Assembly: GCF_900110255.1 (NCBI RefSeq)
Contig: NZ_FODD01000030.1
Span: 1 to 64,000, forward strand
Direction of reading: 5' to 3'
DNA: 64,000 nucleotides
Origin: Actinacidiphila rubida
GTDB lineage: Bacteria > Actinomycetota > Actinomycetes > Streptomycetales > Streptomycetaceae
How positions within the stretch are numbered: position 1 is the stretch's first letter; each line of letters opens with the position of its first letter. A program made the position numbers and the translations under genes. The notes beneath the pieces are model-generated. The model had not been told where the DNA came from. It saw nothing but the letters and a program-made list of their open reading frames with translations, and did not search any database. Shown here piece after piece: positions 47,413-55,975 of the stretch.

Positions 47413-49985
47413 GCACCCGTACGCCGCGCACCGCGGCCCGGCGGCGCGCAGCCGCCCTCGTCGTCGCCCTGTTCGCCCTGGTCGTCGCGGGCACCCTCGC
47501 CACCGGTGTGGACCCGCGTCCGGCCGCGGCCGCCGACGGCGGCTCGGGCGGCTCCCCGCTCACCGTCTCCGGCCACGACGCCTTCAGCGGGCTGAAGGTG
47601 ACGGTCGCCCAGACCCAGCACCTGGTCAACCAGGTCGTGAAGATCTCCTGGAAGGGCGGGACCACCACCGACTCCGACACCACCTATGCCGCCGACTACC
47701 TCCAGATCATGCAGTGCTGGGGCGACGCGGCAAGCGGACCCGACCCGGACCAGTGCCAGTTCGGCGGCTCCTCCGCGCTGGGCGCCGGCACCGGCAGCCA
47801 GGCCGCGGGCTCGTACACCAACACCCGGCAGCTCACCTACGCCGGTCTGACCGACCCCGCGCAGAAGATGCCCCCGCCCACCCCCAGCGGCATCTCCTAC
47901 GTGCCGTTCCGCTCGGTCACCGGAGACGTCGTCACCAAGGGCAACTGGAACGAGTTCTACGACGTCAGCACCTCCAACGAGGTGCCATACGCGCGGACCG
48001 GCGCCGACGGCACCGGCCAGGTGTACTTCGAGATGCAGACCGCGCTGGAGGCACCGGGTCTGGGCTGCGGCGACGTCGCCGCCGGGCACGTCGGCACCCA
48101 GGGCCGCTCCTGCTGGCTGGTCGTGGTGCCGCGCGGCACCACCGAGGTCGACGGCGACTCCTACCTCGCCCAGCCCAACGGGATGCTGCGCTCCTCGCCG
48201 CTGAGCGCCACCAACTGGCAGCAGCGCATCGTGGTGCCGCTGAAGTTCGAGCCGATCGGCAACTACTGCCCCATCGGCGCCGACGAGCGCAGCACCCTGG
48301 GCGACGAGACCGTTGCGGAGGCGGTGCTGCGCTGGCAGCCCGCGCTGTGCCAGACCGGCAGGAAGACCATCTACGGCTACGCCGAGGTCACCGACGACAC
48401 CGCCCGTGCCAAACTCGCCTCCACCAAGCCGGGCCTGGTCTTCCTCAACCGCCCGCCGACCGCGGACTCGCTGCCGCCGGACCGCCGGCCGGTCTACGCG
48501 CCCGTCACCCTCTCCGGACTGACCTTCGGCTTCTTCATCGAGAGCCAGGCGGGCTTCACCGCCGGCGAGAACGTGAAGAAGGAGAACGGGAACCGGCTCA
48601 CCAGCCTCAACCTCACCCCGCGCCTGGTCGCCAAACTCCTCACCGAGTCCTACCAGGACGGCAACTCGCGGTTCGCGCCCAGCACCGCGAAGAACCCGTT
48701 CAACCTGGCCAGGGACCCCGAGTTCCAGCGGTACAACCCGACGTACAAGGACCTCGACTTCGGCGGCGCGCTCGGCGACATGATCGCGCCCGAACCGCTG
48801 TCCGACGCGGCCTGGCAGCTGTGGAACTGGGTCGGCCACGACCCGGCCGCCCACGAGTTCCTGTCCGGCGTCCCCGACAACAGCGGGAAGTACGGCGACA
48901 AGGCGTTCTCCGGGATGACCGTCAACCCCTCGTACAAGGGCATCGGCCTGCCGGTCGACAACTTCCCCAAGAACGACCCGTTCTGCCAGCAGTTCGCCGA
49001 CCACCCCGACAACCCGCTGTGCGTCCAGGACAAGCACCCCTACGCCTCGGACATGCACGCCGGCGCCCGGGCCGTCGCGCGCGGTGACACGCTCGCCCGC
49101 ACCACCTGGGACAACACCACCATCCCGCCGGCGTACAAGAAGAACCCGCCGCAGACCGCCGGCCAGCGGGCCGTGATCGCGGTGACCGACACCGCGACCG
49201 CCAAGCGGTACGGGCTGGTGACCGCGAACCTGCAGAACGCCTCCGGCGCCTTCGTCGCCCCCACCACCGGCAGCCTGCTGGCCGGGCTGGCGGCGATGAG
49301 GCCCAGCGGCGTCGCCGGGGTGCTCAGCAGCGAGCCGCGGGCCGCGAGCCCCGCCGCGTACCCGCTGACCCTGCTCACGTACGCCTCGACCGTGCCCGAG
49401 CAGCTCGGCAAGGCCGAGGGCCAGGACTTCGCCACCCTGCTGCGGTACGCGGTCGGCGCCGGCCAGCAGCCCGGCGTGGCGTCGGGCACCCTGCCCGACG
49501 GATACGCGCCGCTGCCGGAGGCCCTGCGCCGGCAGACCCTCGCCACGGCCACCGCCGTCGCCACCCGGGCCGGCACCTCGCCGGCCGCCGGCGACAGCGG
49601 CGGCGACTCCTCCGGCGGCGGGAGTTCGTCCGGCGGCTCCGGCACCTCGGGCGGCACCGGCGCGACCGGTGGCACCGGCGCCACGGGCACGACCGGGGGA
49701 ACGCCGACGCGCGGCACGACGCCCGCGCCCGCCCCGGCCCCGCCGCGGCAGACGTCCTCGGCGACGCGCGGCCAGACCCCCGTCGCGGCCCGCGGCCCGC
49801 TGCCGCTCACTCCCGCCTGGGCGCTCGGCGCACTGCGCTACGCCCTCCTGATCGCCCTCGTCACCGGTCTCGTCGCGGCCGCCACCGGTTCGCTGCTGCC
49901 CCGCGTGGCAACGCGACTGCCGGCGGTGCCGCGCATCCGCACCGGCCAGGGCCCCGCCGCGCCCGCCGACGACGGAAAGGGGTGA
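47409..49985 (+). CDS. Large PstS-related binding protein, tail-anchored
   Basis: 858 residues. A signal peptide (about 1-42) is followed by a long substrate-binding-like region with PstS-type fragments spread over two halves, a Gly/Ser/Thr-Pro linker, and a C-terminal transmembrane helix with an Arg-rich tail. The GTG at 47409 overlaps the preceding stop (GTGA). Cysteines are paired (QCWGD, CQF, CWLV, CPIG, CQTG), so disulfides are likely. I do not recognise the exact family; the fold and context support an extracellular ligand-binding or scaffold role alongside PstS. Confidence 0.7.
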   Translation: MSTRTPRTAARRRAAALVVALFALVVAGTLATGVDPRPAAAADGGSGGSPLTVSGHDAFSGLKVTVAQTQHLVNQVVKISWKGGTTTDSDTTYAADYLQIMQCWGDAASGPDPDQCQFGGSSALGAGTGSQAAGSYTNTRQLTYAGLTDPAQKMPPPTPSGISYVPFRSVTGDVVTKGNWNEFYDVSTSNEVPYARTGADGTGQVYFEMQTALEAPGLGCGDVAAGHVGTQGRSCWLVVVPRGTTEVDGDSYLAQPNGMLRSSPLSATNWQQRIVVPLKFEPIGNYCPIGADERSTLGDETVAEAVLRWQPALCQTGRKTIYGYAEVTDDTARAKLASTKPGLVFLNRPPTADSLPPDRRPVYAPVTLSGLTFGFFIESQAGFTAGENVKKENGNRLTSLNLTPRLVAKLLTESYQDGNSRFAPSTAKNPFNLARDPEFQRYNPTYKDLDFGGALGDMIAPEPLSDAAWQLWNWVGHDPAAHEFLSGVPDNSGKYGDKAFSGMTVNPSYKGIGLPVDNFPKNDPFCQQFADHPDNPLCVQDKHPYASDMHAGARAVARGDTLARTTWDNTTIPPAYKKNPPQTAGQRAVIAVTDTATAKRYGLVTANLQNASGAFVAPTTGSLLAGLAAMRPSGVAGVLSSEPRAASPAAYPLTLLTYASTVPEQLGKAEGQDFATLLRYAVGAGQQPGVASGTLPDGYAPLPEALRRQTLATATAVATRAGTSPAAGDSGGDSSGGGSSSGGSGTSGGTGATGGTGATGTTGGTPTRGTTPAPAPAPPRQTSSATRGQTPVAARGPLPLTPAWALGALRYALLIALVTGLVAAATGSLLPRVATRLPAVPRIRTGQGPAAPADDGKG

Positions 49986-50087
49986 TGCCCGACTCCGAAC
50001 CACCGACAGGTCCGCGCCAACGAACTGTCTGATCGATCTCCTTGCCGGGCACCACCCGGCGCGAGCTTATCCGAAGGGTAAACACCA

Positions 50088-51086
50088 GTGAACATGAGAA
50101 AGATCGTCGTGGCCGCCATCGGCGCCGCTGGTCTCCTCACCGGCACCGTCTGCGGCAGCGTCGCCTCCGCCGACCCGTCCGGCACCCCCACCTACCGCCA
50201 GCTGGCCGGTGTGGGCTCCGACACCACCCAGGGCGTCATGAACGGCCTGTCCCAGGTCGTGACGATCAACGGCGTCAAGGTCCTCGGCTCGTACGACGCC
50301 GTCGGCTCGGCGAACGTCACCACCAAGGACCCGGCCACGACGCCGGGTTGCACCCTCGCCCGCCCGAACGGCTCCGGCGCCGGCCGCACCGCGCTGACCA
50401 ACTCGCTGCAGGCCGGCAACGGCTGCCTGGACTTCTCGCGGTCCTCCAGCCTGAACCTGGCCGCGGCGACCCCGGGCCTGACGTACGTCCCGTTCGCCGT
50501 GGACGCGGTCAGCTACGCGATCACGCCCACCAGCTCGGTGCCGCGCAAGCTCGCCCTCACCGACCTGAAGGCGATCTACCACTGCGACCCGAACTACGTC
50601 GGCACCGGCCCGAACTTCGGGCTCAACGTGTACCTGCCGCAGGCGGGTTCCGGCACGCGCTCGTTCTGGGAGTCCACCATGGGCATCACCGAGGCCGACG
50701 TGGTGGCCGGCGTGTACCCCTGCATCAAGGACACCAAGAACGGCGCCCCGGTCGAGGAGCACGACGGCCGCGTCCTGGACGACAACTCCATCGCGCCGTT
50801 CTCCATCGCGCAGTACCTCGCGCAGAGCTCCCAGACGATCGCCGACCTGCGCGGCCGCGCGATCCTCGGCACGATCGACGGCGTCTCGCCCACCACGCTG
50901 AACAGCGGCTTCGGGGTGAAGCGCGACGTCTACAACGTGATCCCCACCAGCAAGATCGGCACCGCGCCGTGGAGCACCGTCTTCGCCGGCCCCAACTCGC
51001 TGATCTGCCAGCAGACCAACGTCATCAACACCTACGGCTTCGCCGCGAACGCGCACTGCGGTGACACCAGCCAGCAGACCCCCTGA
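50088..51086 (+). CDS. Third PstS-like binding protein
   Basis: 332 residues with a Sec signal (about 1-30). The mature part opens YRQLAGVGSDTTQGVMNG, similar to the phosphate-binding phrase GSGSTT..., and keeps TRSFWES near the Ser/Thr ligand loop. There is no tail helix or lipobox, so it is probably secreted or held by other surface proteins. GTG at 50088 is chosen because GAAGGG lies about 9 bases upstream. Ligand not proven; phosphate or a phosphorylated compound is the likely choice from context. Confidence 0.72.
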   Translation: MNMRKIVVAAIGAAGLLTGTVCGSVASADPSGTPTYRQLAGVGSDTTQGVMNGLSQVVTINGVKVLGSYDAVGSANVTTKDPATTPGCTLARPNGSGAGRTALTNSLQAGNGCLDFSRSSSLNLAAATPGLTYVPFAVDAVSYAITPTSSVPRKLALTDLKAIYHCDPNYVGTGPNFGLNVYLPQAGSGTRSFWESTMGITEADVVAGVYPCIKDTKNGAPVEEHDGRVLDDNSIAPFSIAQYLAQSSQTIADLRGRAILGTIDGVSPTTLNSGFGVKRDVYNVIPTSKIGTAPWSTVFAGPNSLICQQTNVINTYGFAANAHCGDTSQQTP

Positions 51087-51141
51087 TCCCTGTCCTGACG
51101 TTCGTCACTTTCGAATTCCTTCCCCGAGGGAGAGCACGACA

Positions 51142-52716
51142 GTGTTGAAGAACAGAATCTCGCGAGCCCTGGTGGGCGGGCTCGCGGGCCTGGTGGGCGT
51201 CACCGCCGTGGGCCTGCTCGTGGCCCCGTCGGCGCAGGCCGCCGCGATCGGTACGGCCGTCGTCACCCCGGCCACCGGCACCGACACCTCCAGCATGTCC
51301 CTGACCACGTCGGACCCGTGCCCGGCCAACGCGACCAACGTCATCGTGTCGGTCACCGGCTCGGGCTTCCCGGCCGCGGGCCAGAACGTCGTCGGCAACT
51401 CGCCGATCTCCACCTACGGCCAGACGGACACCGGCGGCCTCGTCATCCCGCTGTCCTCGACCATGCGGGACTACGCGAACACCGCCGGTTTCACCACCCT
51501 GACCGGCCAGTACACGTTCACCGTGACCTGCCGTACCGCGTTCAACGCGACCAGCCTGGGCGACTTCCCGGCCTCCGTCTGGTTCACGTCGAACACCGCG
51601 TACCAGAACACCGACCCGAGCAAGAAGACGGACACCACCACGACGCTTGCGGTGTCCCCGGCCGGCCCCGTCACCGCGGGTTCGCCCGTCACCCTGACCG
51701 CGACCGTCGGCCCGGCCGGCACCGCCGGCCAGGTCCAGTTCAAGGACAACGGCGTGGCGCTGGGCAACCCGGTGGCCGTCAGCAACGACACCGCGGCGCT
51801 CACCACGAGCAACCTGACCGCGGGCAGCCACACGCTGACCGCGGAGTTCGCCCCCGCCGGCACCCAGTTCAACACGTCGGTCTCCTCGGCCGTGGCCTAC
51901 ACCGTGAACCCCGCACCGGCCACGCCCACCACCACCGCGCTGGCCGTCTCGCCCGCCGGCACGGCCGCGCAGTTCAGCCCGGTGCAGTTCACCGCCACCG
52001 TCGCGCCGTCCGCGGCGGCCGGTTCGGTGAAGTTCCAGGACACCGTGGCCGGCACCACCACCACCCTGGCCACGGTTCCGGTCTCGGCCGGCACCGCGAC
52101 CTACGCCACCAGCAGCCTGGGCACGGGCGCGCACGCGTTCTCCGCGACCTTCGTCCCGGCGAACCCCGCGGCCTACCTCGGCTCCGACTCGGCCGCGATC
52201 CCGTACACGGTCGGTGCCTTCGCGGGCGTGACCGCCTCCGAGGACATCACCACCACCGTCGACGCCGGTGCCCTGGTCATCAGCGTGGACAACCCCCACG
52301 TGACGCTGCCCTCGCCGGTGCTCAACGCCGACGGCGACCTGCTGACCACCGCGGGCGCGATCAACCCGGTCACCCTGACCGACACCCGCGCCGGCAACCC
52401 GGGCTGGTCCGTCAGCGGCCAGGTCTCGGACTTCTCCGACGGCGGCACCCACGCCATCAACGGCCAGAACCTCGGCTGGACCCCGAACGTCGTGGACAAG
52501 TCCGTGGCCCAGACCGTGACGGCCGGCTCCCCGGTCGCCGCGGCGGCCGGTGTCGCCCCCGGCGACCCGGGCACCGCGGGCCTGAAGTCCTCCCGTTCGC
52601 TGGCCACCGGCTCCGGCCTGGGCACCGCCCACTTCGGCGCCGGCCTGGCCCTGAACGTCCCCACCTCGACCGTGGCCGGCACCTACACCGCCACCCTCAC
52701 CCTGACGGCCATCTGA
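51142..52716 (+). CDS. WxL-like surface protein with shared module and Ig repeats
   Basis: 524 residues. A signal peptide (1-34) is followed by the module common to four proteins of this locus (about 35-158; key phrases GSGFPAAGQNVVGNSPI and STMRDYANTAGFTTL). Two Ig-like Big_3 repeats come next (about 163-256 and 262-357). The C-terminal about 160 residues resemble a WxL domain (GWSVSGQVSDF near 421-431 and a final TYTATLTLTAI strand), which in firmicutes anchors proteins to peptidoglycan. A GTG start with GAGGGAGAG upstream. A double hairpin follows the stop. Confidence 0.72.
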   Translation: MLKNRISRALVGGLAGLVGVTAVGLLVAPSAQAAAIGTAVVTPATGTDTSSMSLTTSDPCPANATNVIVSVTGSGFPAAGQNVVGNSPISTYGQTDTGGLVIPLSSTMRDYANTAGFTTLTGQYTFTVTCRTAFNATSLGDFPASVWFTSNTAYQNTDPSKKTDTTTTLAVSPAGPVTAGSPVTLTATVGPAGTAGQVQFKDNGVALGNPVAVSNDTAALTTSNLTAGSHTLTAEFAPAGTQFNTSVSSAVAYTVNPAPATPTTTALAVSPAGTAAQFSPVQFTATVAPSAAAGSVKFQDTVAGTTTTLATVPVSAGTATYATSSLGTGAHAFSATFVPANPAAYLGSDSAAIPYTVGAFAGVTASEDITTTVDAGALVISVDNPHVTLPSPVLNADGDLLTTAGAINPVTLTDTRAGNPGWSVSGQVSDFSDGGTHAINGQNLGWTPNVVDKSVAQTVTAGSPVAAAAGVAPGDPGTAGLKSSRSLATGSGLGTAHFGAGLALNVPTSTVAGTYTATLTLTAI

Positions 52717-52724
52717 CCGGACGA

Positions 52725-52792
52725 CCCGGGGGCGGCCGCGCCTGACGCGACCGCCCCCGGGGCCGGGACGGGAGGCCACTCCCGTCCCGGCC
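52725..52792 (+). terminator. Double hairpin after the WxL-like gene
   Basis: First stem 52725-52740 with 52746-52761 (16 bp, one mismatch, loop CCTGA). Second stem 52761-52774 with 52779-52792 (14 bp perfect, loop GCCA). Probably a strong terminator or transcript stabiliser inside the locus. Confidence 0.75.
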
Positions 52793-52919
52793 CCGCACCC
52801 GGCACGCACACCCGACCCCGCGCACCTCCGGCCGCACCCCGCGGTCCGGCGCGCCCGCACTCCACGCCCCTCCCTCCCGCCAGCGCCCCGCCGCCCTGCC
52901 CGCGATCGGACGACCTGAC

Positions 52920-54869
52920 ATGATCCAGAGCTCAGTACGCCGTCTCGCCGCCGTCCTGGCGGCCGGCCTCCTCTCCGTCCTGCCCGCCGCCGGGTCCGCG
53001 TCGGCCACGCCCGCCCTCCCGGCCGGCCCCCTCCCGCGGACCGCACCGGCGCCGGCATCGGGCCGGGCGCCGCACGACGCCGGACCGGCCGGGCGCGCCA
53101 CCTTCGGCGTCCAGCCGTCCACGGCCGGGAAGCCCGACGCGCGGCCCGACTTCTCGTACGGGGTGACGCCCGGCGCCGCGGTCGGCGACCACCTCGCGAT
53201 CTGGAACTACAGCACCCGGCCGCTGACCCTGAGCGTCTACGCCGCCGATGCCATCAACACCACCGAGGGCGGCTTCGACCTGCTCGCCGCGGGCCGCAGG
53301 TCCACCGACGCCGGCGCCTGGGTGACCCTCGGCACCCACCAGGTGACGGTGCCCGGCCGGGGCCGCGTCATCGTGCCGTTCAAGCTGGCCGTCCCCGCGA
53401 ACGCCGCCCCCGGCGACCACACCGGCGGCATCGTCGCGTCCCTGTCCGGGGTGCGCACCGACGCCAAGGGCGACAAGGTCAAGGTCGACCAGCGCGTCGG
53501 CGCCCGCGTCTACCTGCGGGTGGCCGGGCAGCTCACGCCGCGGCTCGCCGTCGAGAACCTGCACACCTCCGCCCACGGCACGGCGAACCCCTTCGGCTCC
53601 GGTTCCGCCACCGTGACGTACACCCTGCACAACACCGGCAACGTCCGGCTGTCGGCCCGTCAGACGGTGCGCGTCCGCGACCTGTTCGGCGGCTCCGCCA
53701 AGGTCGCCCAGCCCCGCGACGTCCCCGAACTCCTGCCCGGCAGCAGGCTGGTGATCACCACCACCGCCACCGGAGTGCGCTTCACGGTGCGCGACACCAC
53801 GACCGTCACCGCCGACCCCGGCACGGTGCGCGGCGACGTCGGGCCGACCGTGCTGCCCCGCGCCACCGCCTCGGCGGGCTTCTGGGCCGTGCCGTGGACG
53901 CTGCTGGCCGCCCTGCTGATCCTGCTCGCCGCCGCCGTCCTGCTGCTCGTCAGGTTCCTGCGCCGCCGCGGCGGCGCAGGCCGGAACATCGCCCGTACCA
54001 GCACGCTCGGCCTGCGCCGCCCGGGCCGTGCGCGCGCCGCCGCCCCGACCGCGATGGCGCTGGCCGCCGCGGTGCTGTGGGCGGGCGCGCCGCACGCCGC
54101 GGCGGCTGCCGGGGGACAGCTCACCGTCACGCCCGGCCACGGCAGTTCCACCCAGCCGATCACGCTCACCGCCGGCGCGCCCTGCCCGGGCTCCGCGACG
54201 TACGTGATCGCCCGCGTCACCGGCGCCGGCTTCCCGCGCGGCGGCCAGATCGTCGTCGGCAACTCCCCGGTCGCCACGTACCCGAGGACCCCCGGCGGAG
54301 GCCTGTCGATCCCGCTGACCTACACCATGCGGGACTACGCCACGACCGCCGGCTTCACCCAGCTGCACGGCACCTACACCTTCACCGTCACGTGCCTGAA
54401 GGGCGCCTTCGACCGCAACGGCGAGCAGGACTTCACCGGTTCGCTGCGGTTCGCCTCCACCGGCGCCTACCGCGACGGCACGCATGCGGCCGGCGCCGAC
54501 CCGGCCACCGCGCGCGGCACCGACCCGGGCCCGGACCCGAACGCCACGCCCGCCGCCCCCGGCCCCTCCCACCCGGCCGGATCGCCGGCCACGCCGGTTC
54601 CGTCCGGCCCGGCCGCGACCGGCGGGCCGGCCGCCCCCGGCGCCACCGCACCGAACGCGGCCGGGCAGCCGCCCGCCACTGGGCCTGCGGCACCGGGCAC
54701 CGACGGCACCGCCACCACCGCCGCGTCCACCGCACGGCACTCCAACTCCCCGCTCGTCGCCGGGTCGGTGACCGGATTCGCCGTCGCCTTCCTGGTGCTC
54801 GCCCTCGGGGCCGTTCGGTGGGTGCGCGCCCGCCGGGCGGCCGGCGCCCGCGCCGAAACCGGCGACTGA
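52920..54869 (+). CDS. DUF916 (WxL-interacting) protein fused to shared module
   Basis: 649 residues. A signal (about 1-29) is followed by a DUF916 peptidoglycan-binding domain (FSYGVTPGAAVGDHLAIWN, GDHTGGIVASLSGVR), an immunoglobulin-like second half and a membrane helix (about 312-340). A second signal-like segment (about 372-398) then leads into the shared module (GAGFPRGGQIVVGNSPV, TMRDYATTAGFTQL), a Pro/Ala linker and a final membrane helix. It looks like a fusion of a WxL-interacting protein and a module protein. Together with the WxL-like gene it matches the WxL/WxIP pairs of firmicutes. Confidence 0.72.
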   Translation: MIQSSVRRLAAVLAAGLLSVLPAAGSASATPALPAGPLPRTAPAPASGRAPHDAGPAGRATFGVQPSTAGKPDARPDFSYGVTPGAAVGDHLAIWNYSTRPLTLSVYAADAINTTEGGFDLLAAGRRSTDAGAWVTLGTHQVTVPGRGRVIVPFKLAVPANAAPGDHTGGIVASLSGVRTDAKGDKVKVDQRVGARVYLRVAGQLTPRLAVENLHTSAHGTANPFGSGSATVTYTLHNTGNVRLSARQTVRVRDLFGGSAKVAQPRDVPELLPGSRLVITTTATGVRFTVRDTTTVTADPGTVRGDVGPTVLPRATASAGFWAVPWTLLAALLILLAAAVLLLVRFLRRRGGAGRNIARTSTLGLRRPGRARAAAPTAMALAAAVLWAGAPHAAAAAGGQLTVTPGHGSSTQPITLTAGAPCPGSATYVIARVTGAGFPRGGQIVVGNSPVATYPRTPGGGLSIPLTYTMRDYATTAGFTQLHGTYTFTVTCLKGAFDRNGEQDFTGSLRFASTGAYRDGTHAAGADPATARGTDPGPDPNATPAAPGPSHPAGSPATPVPSGPAATGGPAAPGATAPNAAGQPPATGPAAPGTDGTATTAASTARHSNSPLVAGSVTGFAVAFLVLALGAVRWVRARRAAGARAETGD

Positions 54870-55005
54870 CCGCCGGATCCACGCCGGGGCGCGTGCGGCA
54901 CGCCGCACGCCGGAGATCCGCACGCGCGCCCGGACCCGCACCCCGTTCCACCCCACGTCACGCTCGCGGTCACCCGAGACCGCATCGCAGGAGGAGAGAC
55001 CCATC

Positions 55006-55959
55006 GTGTTGTTCCCACGCTTGTCACGCCCGGCCGCGGCCGGACTCGGTTCCATCGTGCTGGCCGGCGGCGCGGCGGCCGGCGTCATGGCCGCCTCCAC
55101 CGCCCACGCCGACGCGCTCGGCACCATGACCGTCGACCCGGCGAAGGGCGCGGACACCAGCGGCATGACGCTGACGACGTCCGCGGCCTGCCCGTCGGAC
55201 GCCACCAACCTCATCGTGTCGGTGGCCGGTTCCGGCTTCCCGGCCGCGGGCCAGAACGTGGTCGGCAACTCGCCGATCGCCACCTACGGGACCACGCCCG
55301 AGGGCGGGATCGTGGTGCCGCTGTCCTCGACGATGCGGGACTACGCCAGCACCGCGGGCTTCACCGTCCTCCAGGGCCGGTACGACTTCACGCTCACCTG
55401 CCGGTCCGCCTTCGGTTCCGCGACGTTCGGCGACTTCAGCACCTCGGTCTGGTTCACGTCCAACACCGCGTACCAGAACACCGACCCGAGCCTGCCGACC
55501 GGTACGCCCACCGACACGGGCACGCCGACGCCGACCGGTACGCCGACCGACACCGGTACGCCCACCCCGACCGGTACGCCGACGGACACGGGCACGCCGA
55601 CGCCGACCGGCACGCCGACGGACACCGGTACGCCGACCCCGACCGGCACGCCCACCGACACGGACACGCCCACGGACACGCCCACCGACACCGGCACCCC
55701 CACGCCGACCGGCACGGACACGCCCGCGCCCACCGACACCGCGACGGCCTCCGGCGGCTCCACCGGCGGTTCCACCGGCGGCGGCTCGTCCCAGGGCGTG
55801 TCCACCACGGTCGGCGGCAAGGGCTCGCTGGCGTCCACCGGTTCCGACGCCGCCGTGATCGGCTCGGTCGCGGCGGTGCTGCTGCTGGCCGGCGGCGGCG
55901 CCGTGTGGCAGACCCGCCGGCGCCGCACCCAGACCGCCGACATCGCGCTCGACGACTGA
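55006..55959 (+). CDS. LAxTG wall-anchored protein with shared module and Thr-Pro stalk
   Basis: 317 residues. Signal peptide (1-36); shared module (about 38-158); then a Thr-Pro-rich tandem repeat (about 164-245), a Ser/Gly linker, and a sorting signal: LASTG (275-279), hydrophobic helix and RRRR tail. LAxTG is the class E sortase motif of streptomycetes, so this protein should be attached to peptidoglycan by a housekeeping class E sortase. GGAGGAGAG lies upstream of the GTG at 55006. The module DNA is nearly identical to that of the next gene. Confidence 0.8.
   Translation: MLFPRLSRPAAAGLGSIVLAGGAAAGVMAASTAHADALGTMTVDPAKGADTSGMTLTTSAACPSDATNLIVSVAGSGFPAAGQNVVGNSPIATYGTTPEGGIVVPLSSTMRDYASTAGFTVLQGRYDFTLTCRSAFGSATFGDFSTSVWFTSNTAYQNTDPSLPTGTPTDTGTPTPTGTPTDTGTPTPTGTPTDTGTPTPTGTPTDTGTPTPTGTPTDTDTPTDTPTDTGTPTPTGTDTPAPTDTATASGGSTGGSTGGGSSQGVSTTVGGKGSLASTGSDAAVIGSVAAVLLLAGGGAVWQTRRRRTQTADIALDD
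55498..55740 (+). repeat. Thr-Pro tandem repeat, 36-bp unit
   Basis: A 12-residue unit, PTGTPTDTGTPT, repeated about four times intact and then decayed (DTPTDTPTDTG). Synonymous differences between units (GGTACG/GGCACG, CCCACC/CCGACG) indicate older duplications with drift. It forms the extended stalk of the LAxTG protein and is a candidate for length variation. Confidence 0.9.
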
Positions 55960-55975
55960 CCGGAGGAAGGCCAGC

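Noticed and set aside
55498..55740. CRISPR array
   Set aside because: The repeat is contiguous without spacers and codes in frame for a Thr-Pro stalk.
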